From contig JANTQA010000008.1 in NCBI GenBank assembly GCA_027625915.1, positions 3,551,001 through 3,615,000 of the forward strand: a stretch of 64,000 nucleotides of DNA. The letters run 5' to 3'. The translations under genes were made by a program, and so were the position numbers. Source of the DNA: Anaeramoeba flamelloides (Eukaryota > Metamonada > Anaeramoebidae). Below, one piece after another: positions 48,401-60,544 of this stretch. Under the pieces are notes generated by a model. It searched no databases. It was not told the origin of the DNA and saw only the letters and a program-made list of their open reading frames with translations. Positions within the stretch are counted from its first letter, which is position 1. Each line of letters opens with the position of its first letter.

Positions 48401-51400
48401 TTGATTTGATTAAATAAGATTTTTTTTGAAAAAAAATGAATTTTGATATGTTAAAAAATGTTGAATTGGGGTTTATATATGAGCAAGGGTTTACTATGAC
48501 AATTAGTAAATGATCTAAATTTAAAGAAAATCAAGGAACTCTCTAAAAATATAATGTGTTTTTTTCTTATTTAAGAAATAAAAAGAAAATTTAATAAATT
48601 TAAGTGTTATTTCTTAAATAATAGAAAATATAATGAATAATCCAAATTTCTTGAATTAAATATATTAAATTCCGAGAAAAATTAACTAATTTTTTTTTTT
48701 AATTTTCATTTTTATTTTTGATAAGAAAATATATTGATTTTCTAAGCAAAAAAATAATTAAAAAAAAATACTCAGGAAGATTTAGATTTTTTCGTTATAA
48801 AAACTACCGTTTTTTTTTTATTATTATTATTTATTTCGAAGTGAGGAAAATAATTTCCTCTTACAGCCCTAAAAACTAGTGGTTTTATTTTCAGAAAGAA
48901 AGGTTAGAAAATAGAATAGTAAATAAGACACACCAAAAAATCACTCTTGTTTCACTTAAAAAAAAAAATAAAAGATAGTTTATCAAAAAAGAAGAAGAAT
49001 TTCAAAATTTGTTGTTTTATTCTTTGTAATTCACGAGTATGAAAAAAATAAAATTGAAAAAAAAAAAGTTAGACAAAATTACTAATTTCATTAATAATTT
49101 CATCTTTAATTATAAAGTTTATTCACAATATAATCAAAATTAAAGAACTTCAAATTCATGAGATTATTGTATTTATTGTTGTTAGTATAGCCAACTTTTT
49201 TAAAAGTCTCTAGTTAGAAAAACAAGGTGTTTTTTCGGGTAAAAAATTCCAAATAAGTGGAAGGATGAATTTTAGTTCAATTCATCTTTAGATATTTATT
49301 TTGATATATAATAACTAATAGTTTTGAAAATATTGTACTCGTCTAATAAAACTGAAATAGAGGAATTACATTTCTTGTGATAATTATTTCGTGTCCTAGG
49401 TTTTCCAGAATTCTAAAGAATTTAGCAAAAGATATAAATTCTATTCTTTCAAATCCATGATAAAAAAAACCAACGGAAGTATTCTATGTTTTCCAGGATT
49501 TAAAAGAATCGAGCAAAATCTATGATTTTACTCAATTCTTTTAAATTCTGGAAAACCCAACGAAAGTGTCCGTAGAGTGCCGTCAAGTACCTAGGTTTTC
49601 TTGAGGTTTTCTATTTTATTTCTAAAGTAAAAAAAACCTAGAACACTTCACAAATAAACAGAAAACTCAAGAAAAGCTAACGCGGTTTTTTTTTACTTTT
49701 TGAAATAAACTGAAAATTTCTTTAATTTTCTGTTTATTCCAAAAATTAAAAAAAAACTAACGGAAAATCCAAAAAAAAATATTTTTTTTCAATTTAAAAG
49801 AACAAACAATTCTTTAATACTCCAAATAATCGAATATCCATTTGAAAGATATTTATTAAATTTAAAACGCTTTCAAATATATCATTATAACATCTTAACT
49901 CTGAAAAAAAAAATATTCAAATTTTTTACTATTAAATTTGAAAAAATATTAATAGAACCTGGAAAATTGGATTTTCCAACTTAAATTGTAAAATTCCTCG
50001 AAAAATAATTTTTTATTCAAGATCTTTTATTAACCAATAGTATTTATTATAAGTGAGGTTATCAAAAAGTGAAAAATTAGTAAATGTTTAATTTTTTTTT
50101 AGTAAACATTATTTAGAGGATGGTGTTAAAAAGAATAATTTTATGAATAATCTTTAAATTTTGATTTTTCAAAAAAAAATACAAGCTGAATATGAACCAA
50201 AACAAAAAAAAAAAGCTTTGGGCAAAAGAAAAGTCTTTAACTCTAAAATAAATTCTGAAAATTAATCTAAAGAAATCTTATTACATAATTTAAAAAGTAA
50301 TAAGGTGGTGACGAAGTTATGGTATTAGAAAAAAAAAAAAAAAAAAATGTTATTAATAACTTACTTCTTCTCGATAGTATTGATACCAATCTTGCATGTC
50401 TAACCAAAACAATAAAGGTTCATAGCACATTCTTTCAGATAGATATTCCTTAAAAAATGAAAATGCAATTGGGAGGCTTTTAAATTCTTCGAGCCGTGTA
50501 AGGCTTGTTACATCTTTTATTGACTTTGTACGATAAAATATTCGGGAATTCGAAGTTGAATGGGAGTGTCTCAATTTTGGTCGTTGGTTTTCCCTTCTTT
50601 GGCCAAAAAAAAAAAAAAAAAAAAAAACGATTAGTAAGATATAGAGAATTAAAAGAATTTTTAAAGATTGAGTTTTGTTTATTTGTTAATTATATTAGAT
50701 TTAATTTGAAAGATTAAAAAATTCACAAACCTTTCAAAATTTCTTTTTGGTGGGTGGAAGATGCTAAAGGGTATAAATGTATTTTTATTGTTTAATGTTT
50801 GTTTATTTTGTATATTGCTATCATCTCCTTCGTCATCTTCATCCTATATAAATTCATTAAATATTTTTTTAAAAATACGTAATTAAATGTTTGGAATTGT
50901 TTTTAATTTAAAATATTCAAAGCATGAGGGAATATAATAAAAAAAAATATTGATTTTTTGAATCTGGATTAATATTTTTGAAACTTTTAATTAATTAGCT
51001 TGAAAAAATGGCTGATGGTAATTTTTGTAGATATTTGTAGATTCTTGACATTTGTAGGTTTTTTTAAGGGCGGTAATTTTACTCTAAAGCACTTGGCCTA
51101 GGTTCGATTTCCACCAAGTCTCTATTTATTTTTTGAGAAAATTAATGGAAAATTAAAAATAATATACATTTGCTTTGCAAATATCAGCCATTTTAAATCA
51201 AGACTAAAAATAAGTCATAATAAATGAAGTGTCCCGCTTCGCTCAAACAATATTTATGGCTTTCAAGCTGATTGTGAAAAAAAAATAGTCTACAAATGTT
51301 GAGAATCTACAAATATCCACATTTTAGAAAAATCCCCGAAAAAATAAAATAAAATTACTAATTTTACTTTGTCAATTTCAGAAATAATATTTCATTAGAC

Positions 51401-54400
51401 CATCACATTTTTCAGCTTTAAACAAATATTAAGGATGGACACTTCAAATAAAATCGTAAATATACAATGTAAAGGCTTATTATTGCAATTAATTAAGGTG
51501 TTTAGGGTCTTTTATTCACTGATAAAAAAAATTGTACAAAAAGTGATTTTTTTTTTTGCAGAAAATTAGTTTTTTATTTTTGATTCTTTTGTAAATTCCC
51601 ACTTATCATAGAGTTGTAATTAAGTTAAGAATTGAATTATGGGGAAATTATTGATTTTTTATGGGTAATTAATAGCAAAATATTACTGAAATGAAAAACT
51701 AATCGGGGTAATATCTTCTTAGATGTATTTGTAAGGACTTGGTTAGGTTAGGCTTTAAAGTAGAACATCTAAAAAAAAAAATCAAAAAAAATACAAATAA
51801 CCACCCTTTTTGTCCATTTTTTTTTAACTTTGAATAAAAGATCCGAAACACCTTACAAGTATTGATTGTTGGTGTTTGTGCTGTATAATATGAATTCAAT
51901 TTTTGAATTGTCCATCCTTAAAAAAAAAAAAAAATATTATCTGATCAAAGTAACCAAAATTAGTTGTAAAATGGATATTTATTTTAACAAATAAGTTTTT
52001 ATTTTGATTCATAAATAATAAAAAATAATAATAATGGATATTAAATTGGTTGTTAGAAGTAAAATTTTTGGTTTCAATGAGACAAAAGAGAGAATGAAAC
52101 AAATGGATTTTTATTATTATTTAAAAAAAGAAGTTTTTTGAATTATATTCATATCAATAAAAAAAAACAAGAAATCAAATTTCAATTTTTTCTCTAATTG
52201 GAGTAAAAATAAATTAAACAGGCTTTTGATAAACAAAAAATAAAAAAATAAAATTACTGGGAAAAACAAGAAAATTTTATTTTAAAAAATTTATCAGATC
52301 AAAAAGCTTTTAAACTACATGCCCCTAGATACAAATTAGTTAAAACATGATTTAATGAGAAACCAAGGGTTGTGCGGTATATCATATGGTTTCCCCAAGA
52401 TCTAAAGTTTTAGTCCTGGATGAGATATTCCAAAAATTAAAATTGTTTAAACTGTCTTTTAGCAAGTATTATGGTTTAAATTTTGAATGGTGTTATTTGA
52501 TACATTTATTTCTGTGATTTGTAGTAAAAAATAAATTCTGAATAAAAATATTTTTTTTTGAGAATCGGAAATGAAATTTTTGTACCATTTATTTTCTTTT
52601 TTTGACAGTATTATTTTCAATTTTGATATACTCAAGTTGATGATAAATTCAAAAAAATGTTTTAAGGGGGTAATCATTTTTAAAAATAAAATGAAATCTC
52701 GTTAAGATCTTAAAAATATATTTTTTTTATAATTTATGTTTTAACCTAATGAAATGGATGAGCTAACCTTTTCTAAACAAATTATTAATTTGATTCTATT
52801 TTTTGAAATCCAAAATTCACATGTTTCCAATATAAAACGAAAAAAAAAAAAAAATAATAAGAATTGATTATTATTATTAACAATTAAGTTAATTCTTGAA
52901 AATGGTGAAACATTATTTTTCGTTTTATGTTGGAAAGCCTTGATTTTGAAGGAAAAATTTTTTTATTTGGCTATTATTTTTCATTATTGACATTTCAATT
53001 TGAATCTTAACCAATAAAACTAATTGGGGGTATTGGTGGTTAAATAAATAAAAATTTGATAAACGTTTAACAAAATTTTCTCAATGAAATTGAGATCTAT
53101 TAAGAAAAATTTTTTTTTCTTTAAAGTTTTAAAAAAGTCGTTTTCTTGCATTTTCAAAAAATGTAACAAATTGCAAAACAATTTTAAAAAAATTGAAAAA
53201 TTTTTTGAATAAATTGTTTGGTCTTTTTTCACAAAAATCATTATAACAATTTAAATCATTTTTGTCAGAAAAAAAATTGATTTTGAATTTTGAGAATAAA
53301 ATTACAAAATTCTCAAATATCTTCGTAAAAGTTTATTGTGAAAAATCAACTTTCATCTTAAAATAAAAACAAAATTTCTAAGTAAAATTTTTGAATTGAA
53401 ATCAAAACTTTAAAATTTTATCTATTTTTCTTAATGAAATACAAATATTTTCCAATCAGTTGTATAAATCATTTTTTTTTTTGGTTAACCAAAAGAATTA
53501 TCTCAAAAAAGAAAATAAAATTCTTTTATTAATATTCCTGGCAAATATAACTTTTTTTGTGTAATAATGATGGAAATGACGATAAAAATCGGTCAAAATT
53601 TTTTATGTCAGAAATAAAATGAATTTAAAAGTTTGCTTTTTCATAAAAAATGGAAAAAAAAAATTTGATCTCACTTGAAAAATTTTTCATTTCTGGGTTT
53701 CTTTTTCGATCAGAATTTTTTTACACTTCACATCTCATAAAATTTGTAAGTAGAGAATATTACCAATAAAATATTTGAAATTTTTGCCTTGTTGATGTAG
53801 TAGAGTACGGATCCCTTAATGTTTTTTGGTTCAATTTCCTTTTTGTTTTAGATTGTTTTTTTTTTTTTTAATAGCTTTGAATAAACAATTTTATTTGTTT
53901 AAATGCAAAGAAACCTTGGAAAATTTGTTAATTTTGGAAATAATGTTCATTGAAATAAAATGTTTTTGAAATTTTTTTTCGATTTATTTTTTTTTGTAAT
54001 TTACAGTATAATTTTTGGTGTTGTTAAATTCAAAATTATGTAAAATAAAATTTGAGTTCAATTTCAATTTTTTTCCAAATCTGATAACTCAACTCGGTTC
54101 TCAAAATATTCCATAGCAAAAATCATTTCAAAAATCAACTTTTTTACAAATGTTTCTTTTCATTTAAAGCAATAAAATTGTTTATCCAAAGCTATTAAAA
54201 AAAAACAATCTAAAAAAAAAAGGAAATTGAACCAAAAAAGTTTGAAACATTTTTTTGAATTTTTCAGTCCAAAAAAATAAAAAATACCGAAATTGCTGCT
54301 TAAGACATTTTTAGAATAAAAAATCGGTTAGGCCAAAATTTTTAGTTATTTTAATTCTTTAAATTGGTTTCTGTGATTGATCTGGTGTCAAATAATTTCA

Positions 54401-55815
54401 CTCAAATATACAAATTACCAGTGAAAAAAGGAAAAAAAAAAAAATAAAGATTGAAAAAATGAAGAAAAGAATAAGAAAAAAATTAAATGCTTGATTACCT
54501 GTAAAGCCCATAAAATTTCGTCTGTAATAGTTTTGTTTAAAATTACTCTGGTGGAGTTTGTTAATTGCAATTTTGATAAACGGAGTTTTATAGTACTACG
54601 AGTAATTTTCTTGATTTGGTTGAAAAATTTTGATGATTCTTTCCTGACTGATTTATCAATTAGTTTATTTTTGAGTTTCTTTGTAAGCTCTTGGATCTCA
54701 CTTTTATTCCTGGTAATAATCTCTTCAATTTGCTTTTTTTCCTTGTCTAATTTGATCAATTCCTTTGATGTGGAAATTATTATCGATTTGTCTTGTTCAT
54801 TTTTTTTATTGTCTTTAATGGTTTTGCTTATTGACGACCGGATTGAGTGCAGATCGTTTAAAATCTCCATTTTTTCGTTTTTCTTTTCCTTGAGCAAGTT
54901 TTGACAGTCGTTGTACCTTTTAATCAGTTTGGATTGGTTATGCTTTTCATATTCCCTGAAGAGTTTTTTTTCTAATTGCTCCAATTGCGAAATGAAATAT
55001 GTGATCTGTTTTTTATGCTGTTGTGGGTTTTCTTGTCTTTCTTTGATCATCTCCTTGTTCTTGGAAACTGCTCCCAAGATCTCGTTTAAATAATCTTGGA
55101 TTTTGGAATTGCGCTCTTCTTCTTGGATGAGAAGCATATTTTGTTTTTCAATTAAGATGTAGTTTGGCAACTGCTTCACCTTAATTTGATGTTGCTTGAT
55201 TTCCTCTTTGAAAACTTGGATTTTCTTGTTCAAATTATTGATTTTCTTTCGGATCTTAATAATCATTCCAAGTACTCGAAGTTTTTTTTTTGTTTGATCT
55301 TGGTTCACCCATACTTCATAAAAGACACTATTTGGGGTTTTGTATGGTACCACATACACATACCCGAAAAACTCGTTTTTGTTTTGAAAGAAATGGTAAT
55401 TTGCTTGATTCTTTGTTTCCTTTTCCATTTTCTTGTTCTTGCTCTTTTTCTTGTTCTTGTTCTTGTTCTCGTTATTATCTTTTTCAACAACAGAGCAAGA
55501 ACGGAATCTTAAGATTATCTCTAAGGCGTATTTTGGTTTTTTTAATGCCTGGTTTGCATAAAGCGGTAATAACTCCTTTGTTGTTGCACCTAAAAAATCT
55601 TGGTTGGTTGCACAAAGATGTAAGAATGGAATTGATGATCCTCGCAAATTGAAACCAAACATTCTGCTCGCTTTCCTGGTCATATCTAAAACATTCCCAT
55701 TCGAGTCAACGAGTAAGACACATTTCGTTTTCTTCGAGAGCCTTTTTATTTTTTTTTTCAAAACACTTAATCTCGTTTCTCTTGGAAGATTTTCATACCC
55801 CAATTTATTTCCCAT
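45465..55815 (-). CDS. PAS-like / coiled-coil / RGS / DUF547 signalling protein, four exons
   Basis: Minus-strand exons 55815-54499, 50843-50731, 50596-50365 and 46589-45465 join in phase to 928 aa; introns are GT-AG. Start: ATG at 55815, giving MGNKLGYENL. Residues ~30-190 look PAS-like (CVLLVDSNGNVLDMTRKASR, then MFGFN; later FFGYVYVVPYKTP) with a Lys/Asn insert. Residues ~190-430 are coiled-coil. Then comes an RGS domain (~514-626): LEEFKSLPIAFSFFKEYLSE, EPLLFWLDMQDW, and, across the exon junction, ADEMVEYIIQTYI and FDELKQKIQTLLENKYLSDF. The C-terminal DUF547 (~700-885) shows FFINIYNLLFVHSL, YNIGGKNFSLNCIKKGIF, DIHFLLL and LPQLFNKYW. RGS domains accelerate GTP hydrolysis by G-alpha; DUF547 function is unknown. 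The join of the first exon to the RGS exons rests on phase and position across a 3.7-kb intron and is the least certain part. Confidence 0.8.
48000..48440 (-). repeat. dispersed repeat family F, reversed copy
   Basis: The reverse complement gives AAGAAGAAATACCCAATTAG, GAACCATTCACTAAT, TTTACAATACCCACAAAACA and AAATTCTATTCGGATTCTTG. It agrees closely with the copy at 1905-2480. Confidence 0.72.
49090..50160 (-). mobile_element. composite palindrome element, copy in RGS-gene intron
   Basis: The flank 49140-49390 matches 34370-34620 (GTATTTATTGTTGTTAGTA, AAAAACAAGGTGTTTTTT, ATAATAACTAATAGTTTTGA, CTAATAAAACTG). Next comes a shorter palindrome cluster (49385-49790) and then the minus-strand remnant 50095-49800, which resembles 35755-35453 and 60288-60497. 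Parts and orientation match the Furry-intron copy, so both descend from one mobile unit. Confidence 0.62.
49385..49790. repeat. palindrome cluster 3
   Basis: Modules: a hairpin of AAAAGAATCGAGCAAAATC / GATTTTACTCAATTCTTTT, the tandem motif GTGTCCGTAGAGTGCCGTCA followed by AGTACCTAGG, CTAGAACACTTCACAAATAA, and a hairpin of GAAATAAACTGAAAATTTC type ending in CTAACGG. Confidence 0.78.
51070..51250 (+). mobile_element. tRNA-like SINE candidate, copy 2
   Basis: CCTAGGTTCGATTTCCACCA, then AAGTCTCTATTTATTTTTTG, AAAATTAATGGAAAATTAAA, ATATACATTTGCTTTGCAAA, CATTTTAAATC, AAATAAGTCATAATAAATGA and AGTGTCCCGCTTCGC. This matches copy 1 at 36590-36850 over about 180 nt. Inverted ATTTGTAG words bracket it. 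Confidence 0.58.
52677..53822 (+). repeat. 1.1-kb dispersed repeat family K, copy 2
   Basis: Full-length counterpart of 29925-31060 in the same orientation, ending in GGATCCCTT. It lies in the RGS-gene intron, antisense to that gene. Confidence 0.78.
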
Positions 55816-58812
55816 CAAAATTATCTTTCAAAAGTATAAAAAAAAATTTGAAAAAAATGTTTATAAGTGCAAAAATTTTTCCAATAATTTTTTGAAAAAG
55901 GGATTTTTCATTTTTCAGATTAAATAATTTTTGCAAAGTGTGAACAAAAAGTTGTTTAAAGGGTTTTTCAAACTGTTTAATTTACCCGTTTTAAGTCGGT
56001 TAAACACCAATTTTTTCAATAACTTTTATTATATGGGTTTGAAATTCTGATTTTTTTTTTTTGAAAATACCAAAACAATAATAATTAGTCGAGAAAAAAA
56101 CGTGAAACCTGGTTTTTAATTGGGAACCTGAAAACGAAAAGTAAAAACAATAAAAGGAAGAAACCATTTTTGTTTCAAAGAGTAATCCATTATATTATTT
56201 CCAATCAACCCAACAAATACAATTTAAATCTACTTTTATTTGGAAATATTTTATATCGTTTTAGAAATCCCAAAAATTGTCAATTTTTTGAACAAATTTT
56301 TAAGGATTGATCAATCAAAGATTATATCCAGACCAATAGAGAGTATTAAAATTAACTTTTCTTATGTTGAATCTTAATTTTGTCTTGATTTATTGATTTT
56401 TTCTTTTATTAAATGATCTTATTTTCATTTTGCTCATATTAATGATCCCAAAATTAAAAATCCTGTTTAACTTTTTTTCCCTGTTTCACTTTTTTTTACG
56501 ATTGGTAATAATTTGCTGTGGTTGGAAAACTCAAAAAACTGATATAGGTAGCTGTTTCAATGACTTCTTTTTCTTCTTTATTACACAATTATTCACATAT
56601 TTGGTGTAACAGTAAATGATTTATAACCACTGTGCACAGATCAGACTTTAAAAAAACCTAAATACACCTTAGAGATGTAATCTTACGATTCCTTTCTTAT
56701 TCTGTTATTGATGAGAAAAAGAACAAGATCATAATACTAATTTGTCAAGAGAACTTAGGTGTATTTAAGTTGTAAATGGGAAAAAATTTTCTCTTCCTTT
56801 TTCTTTTATCTTTTTTTACTAAAAGTAAATCCTCAAAGAAGTGTTTTGTAATTTGTGGTCTCAATTTGGAAAAAGGAAAATGTAAAAAAAAAGAAGTGAA
56901 AATTATTTTCCCATTTATTCTTCAAATACCAGCAACAATTTGGTGAATTTCAATAATTTTTGAGACGCAAAGATTGTTCTTCTTGATTACTTTGTTGTTC
57001 AAGAATATTTAAAACACCCAATAAATAAAAAATAAAAGAGAAAAAAATAAAATACTTTTCTTTTCCAATTAATAAATGAAAATTTTTATTTTAGGTTCCA
57101 AAATGATTATTAATTATTGATGTTACAATCAAATTAGCAGAGTAAAAATTTTGTCTTAGGGTTATCTAAGGAAGTTTAGTTTATTGTCCAAAGATATCAG
57201 TTCTAAATGATGTTGTATAGATCTTTGTATTTTAATCAACTTTTAAACTCGAAAAATATTTTGGGATGTGAACTAAAAATTTTACATTTTTTAATTGGAA
57301 AATAATAGTAAAGTAAAGTGTAGACAAAAGATCGGAAGAAATTAAACCTAATAAAGTGGAAGAACCAATTTCGTTTGGTAACTGTTTTATTATTCATTCA
57401 CGAACACACTAAACTTCATTTTAAATTAGTTCTATGGAAATAGGGTATAAAAATAAACTAAATTTCATAATGAATGTACTATTTTTTTTTTTATATTATT
57501 TTATTTTTAGATCAAAAATGATTATTTCTAGCGTATAAAACTGAATATTAAAATAATAATATTTTCATTAAAAATAGATAACTATAATTTATAACAATAT
57601 TTATTTTTAAAATCTGATTTTTAATGTCCAATGATTTTGAAATGGAGTTTAATTCAAAAAATATATTACCAATTTTATTGTAATTGTTACATGAAATTGA
57701 ATTCAACCTTTTCTTGTAACAGGAAAAAGTAAAACTATTAGAAACTTATTTAACAAAAGTAAGAGAAATTATCATTTTCAAAATTTTTAAAACTAGAAAA
57801 TTCATTTTTGTGTCTACCAAGAACATATTGGTACATTTTAGAAAAAATAACTATTTCCCAATTAAAAGTGAAAATGTAATTATTAAATTTCAAATGTGGT
57901 CAAATTCTAATTTTTTTAAAAATAGTTCCATAAATATGATATTTTTTTTTGGATTCCTCTTGAGAAATAAGTGATTATTGGATGTAAATGTTTGATTTGA
58001 TAATTATTTATTGTTAATTAAAATGAGAACCCAAAATAATTCTGAATCTGATTGAAATTATTTCTTGAATTTTTCTTTTATTTTGATTTGAATCTTTTGT
58101 AACTTTATTTTGATTCCTAGTATTCAACCCCTTTATTTTAATTTTTTGAAATAGTATTCTTTGTTTTGGCTTAATTTGATAAAAATATTTGAAAAAAGAG
58201 TTTTGAAAGCAAACTTGTAAAAAAATGCTTGTAAAATAATAAATAGTAATGGAGCGAGAACATCCCAAGGTTATAGATTGTTTGGATTCATACAAATTAA
58301 GAAGATAAAGATAACAAATCTTCAATATTTATTAATTTTATCGATTTTTTTTTTTATATTCTAATTTCAACAAATTTATTTCGAGAATTGATCTTTCGTG
58401 TTTAGTCTTCTGAAAGAAACTATTTGTTTCAAATATATACCTTTTCGGGTCTATTTTTTTAGTTTAATGTTTGATTGGTTTCAATCGTTTGTATAAACAC
58501 TTCTCGAGATCCATAACCAGATTTAATAAAGCCTATAATCGAATTAAAAATTTAAACAAAAAAAATGTTTAAAGAATTGAAGTTAAAAGATCCAACTCTG
58601 AAATACTTTTCGTTTTTTGGAATAAATAGATCTGCGAATGGGGTTTTGGTTTCATAGTTTCATTTTATTTTGGCATTCAAAAATATTTTCAGTAAGGTTT
58701 TTACAATTAAAATTTTCAAAATTATAAAATGTATCTACTCCCTTAAGAATTTATTTTCTTGATGTTTTAAAAATTTTTCCTTTAAATAGAGAGTTTTTAT
58801 TATCTAATGTCT
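55816..58812. other. intergenic region upstream of the RGS gene and of the tRNA
   Basis: AT-rich with no supported exon. It contains a ~120-bp inverted repeat (56656-56775) and a diverged relative of the 6909-7073 element (about 56790-56945). The open frame at 58014-58325 (-) has no recognisable domain. The RGS-gene promoter should lie near 55830-56100; nothing specific is visible. Confidence 0.45.
56656..56775. repeat. ~120-bp inverted repeat
   Basis: AACCTAAATACACCTTAG on the left and ACTTAGGTGTATTTAAGTT on the right are near-complements around a ~80-nt spacer. The form is that of a short MITE; no second copy was found. Confidence 0.55.
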
Positions 58813-58892
58813 GCTAATGTGGCCGAGTGGTTAAGGCGCTGGATTTAAGTCCCAGTGGAAGTATCCGCGCAGGTTCGAGTCCTGTCATTAGC
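58813..58892 (+). tRNA. tRNA-Leu(UAA)
   Basis: 80 nt. The acceptor stem GCTAATG pairs with CATTAGC. The D arm with A-box is TGGCCGAGTGGTTAAGGC. The anticodon arm is CTGGA-TTTAAGT-CCCAG with anticodon TAA. The long variable arm GGAAGTATCC is typical of class II tRNA-Leu, and the T arm with B-box is GCAGGTTCGAGTCCTGT. No intron. A T8 run starting at 58894 is a polymerase III terminator. It reads UUA, heavily used in these AT-rich genes. The loop-closing pair of the anticodon stem is A-C, a mismatch. Confidence 0.96.
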
Positions 58893-58893
58893 A

Positions 58894-58901
58894 TTTTTTT
58901 T
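58894..58901 (+). terminator. RNA polymerase III T-run terminator of tRNA-Leu
   Basis: Eight consecutive T one base after the mature tRNA end. T4 or longer is the standard pol III stop signal. Confidence 0.85.
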
Positions 58902-59181
58902 CTTGTAAAATAGTTTTAACAACAGCTTGATTTGAAAACAATTATCGAAGATCTTCTTAATTCTTTCCCCAAACAGAATTATTTTTTATTTTAATTCATA
59001 ATTTTTTTTATTATTTAAGGATTATCTAAAATAAGCATACTATTGCCTTTACAGGGATTAAAACACGAGTCAAATGTTGTCTTTATTTCCTAGTCTCCAG
59101 AAGAACTATCAAATTTCAGTTTTTTAGGAATTGGTAATTTTGACAGATCAGATTCTCATTAGCAAACCTATTACTGAAAAA

Positions 59182-59279
59182 ACATATCCCAACCATTTTT
59201 GTTCTAACTTTCAATTTTCAGAGGTAAAAATTGATTGTAAGACAATACTTCAATTAGAACGAACATGGTTGGGATATGA
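59182..59279. repeat. 98-bp inverted repeat
   Basis: CATATCCCAACCATTTTTGT plus TCTAA and TTAGAACGAACATGGTTGGG plus ATATG are complements over about 25 nt with two mismatches, around a ~47-nt spacer. Confidence 0.7.
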
Positions 59280-60249
59280 TCATTAAATTTATCGAAATGC
59301 AAATTTTTCTTTGTCATTTTAAAAATAATTTAAAATGAAAAGGGGAAAAGTAAGAAGTGATTTGTTTTTTATTTTTCATTCATTTTCATTGTTTTTTTTA
59401 TCAAAATGGGAAAAAAATTTTTTTTATTTTTTTATTTTTTCATCTTTTATTTTTCGAATTTTTTTGATCTTATTTGTTAAAAAAATTTTATGTGTTCTGA
59501 TCTTTTTTTGTAAAAAATTTTTTATGTGAGCTTTTCGACAAAAAAAACACTTTTTTGTTGGAAACGATGGAATTGAATATCGTCAATTTGGCTTTAAAAG
59601 GAAAAAACAATTTCTTTTTCATTTTTTTGAGGTTGCTAAAAATTAGCTGCGCTGAAAAAAATGACAAACGATTTTAAAAATCCAAAAAATGTTTTTGAGT
59701 TCAAAAAATTGCAAAAAATTCGCAAAAATTATCAATTTTGGGTTTCTGGTGAATTGAAAAAGATAAACTGTCTAAAACAGTGGTTTTTTAACCCCCAGTA
59801 CCCCAGAAATGGCCTTTTTTTAGATAGTCCTTAAAGCACAAAAAAAAAGAAATAAAAAAATTTCAAAATAATCATAATAACAAGAAAAATTATTTTATCA
59901 AACCTTCTATTCTCATATTAATTAATAAACCGAATTTAATTGTAATACAAAAAACCCCAAATTACCAATAACATCAAGATCAATTATCTTTCACTATGGA
60001 ACTCAAATTTTACCACATCATAATCATTAAGGCGCTAGTCTCGATTAACTTTTTCTAATTACGCAAAATTAATCGAGATAGAGAAAATTTTTTGCTTATT
60101 ACTTTGATTTGAAAACCCCTCTTTATTTTCAATATTACAAATATTTCTAGATCTAAGGAATTCTATTTAGAAATCGGTCAAAAAAAATAAATAAGAGAGA
60201 CTAGTCCCTTAAAAAACTTTCCAAATAAAAATTAAAGATTTGCTCTTTT

Positions 60250-60540
60250 TTCACTTTTAATAACTTCAATTACACTTTGAAAAATTATTGGTTAATAAGA
60301 GATCTTTGATCAAAAATAATTTTGAAAGACATTTTACAATTAAAGTTGGAAAATCCAATTTTCTCGGTTCTCTTAAAACTTTTTTACAATTGGATAGTAA
60401 AAAATTTGGAAAAATTCTATTTTACATATTTAATAGGTTATTTTTAGAAAAATATAATCAAAGTATAATAAATTTAATAAATAATTTTCAAATTTGAACA
60501 TTAATTATTCTAACAATGGAAGTATTAAGTCTTGATTTAA
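60250..60540 (+). mobile_element. unidentified coding remnant of composite palindrome element
   Basis: The open stretch encodes VNKRSLIKNNFERHFTIKVG, KSNFLGSLKTFL and KKFGKILFYIFNRLF. Versions with the same word order occur in reverse at 35755-35453 and 50095-49800, and more faintly at 22170-21990. Repetition of the protein pattern across copies argues for a former coding region. I cannot name the family. The palindrome cluster follows on its 3' side. Confidence 0.55.
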
Positions 60541-60544
60541 ATTG

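Larger units (their letters stand above)
46590..50364 (-). other. 3.8-kb intron splitting the RGS domain
   Basis: The minus-strand donor is GTAAGT after GAAGAA and the acceptor is TTATAG before AACGCC. Contents: a GT-rich simple repeat near 46903-46921, a stretch at 47270-47620 resembling 6700-7200 in reverse (GCAAGATCGATAGTCACTTG against AAGTGACTATTGATCTTGC), a reversed family F copy (48000-48440) and the composite palindrome element (49090-50160). Confidence 0.75.
50844..54498 (-). other. 3.7-kb intron between PAS/coiled-coil and RGS exons
   Basis: The minus-strand donor GTAATC follows TTTACAG and the acceptor TATATAG precedes GATGAAGATG. It contains a SINE candidate (51070-51250), a full copy of repeat family K (52677-53822) and AT-rich DNA. 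Extra small exons inside cannot be excluded by eye, although the present join already keeps phase. Confidence 0.6.

Noticed and set aside
54491-55652. Several + strand open frames across the PAS/coiled-coil exon
   Set aside because: They are the antisense of a Lys/Glu-rich coiled-coil and show no motif of their own.
58014-58325. 103-aa minus-strand ORF
   Set aside because: No recognisable family, no repeat of the protein pattern elsewhere, and composition expected from AT-rich DNA.
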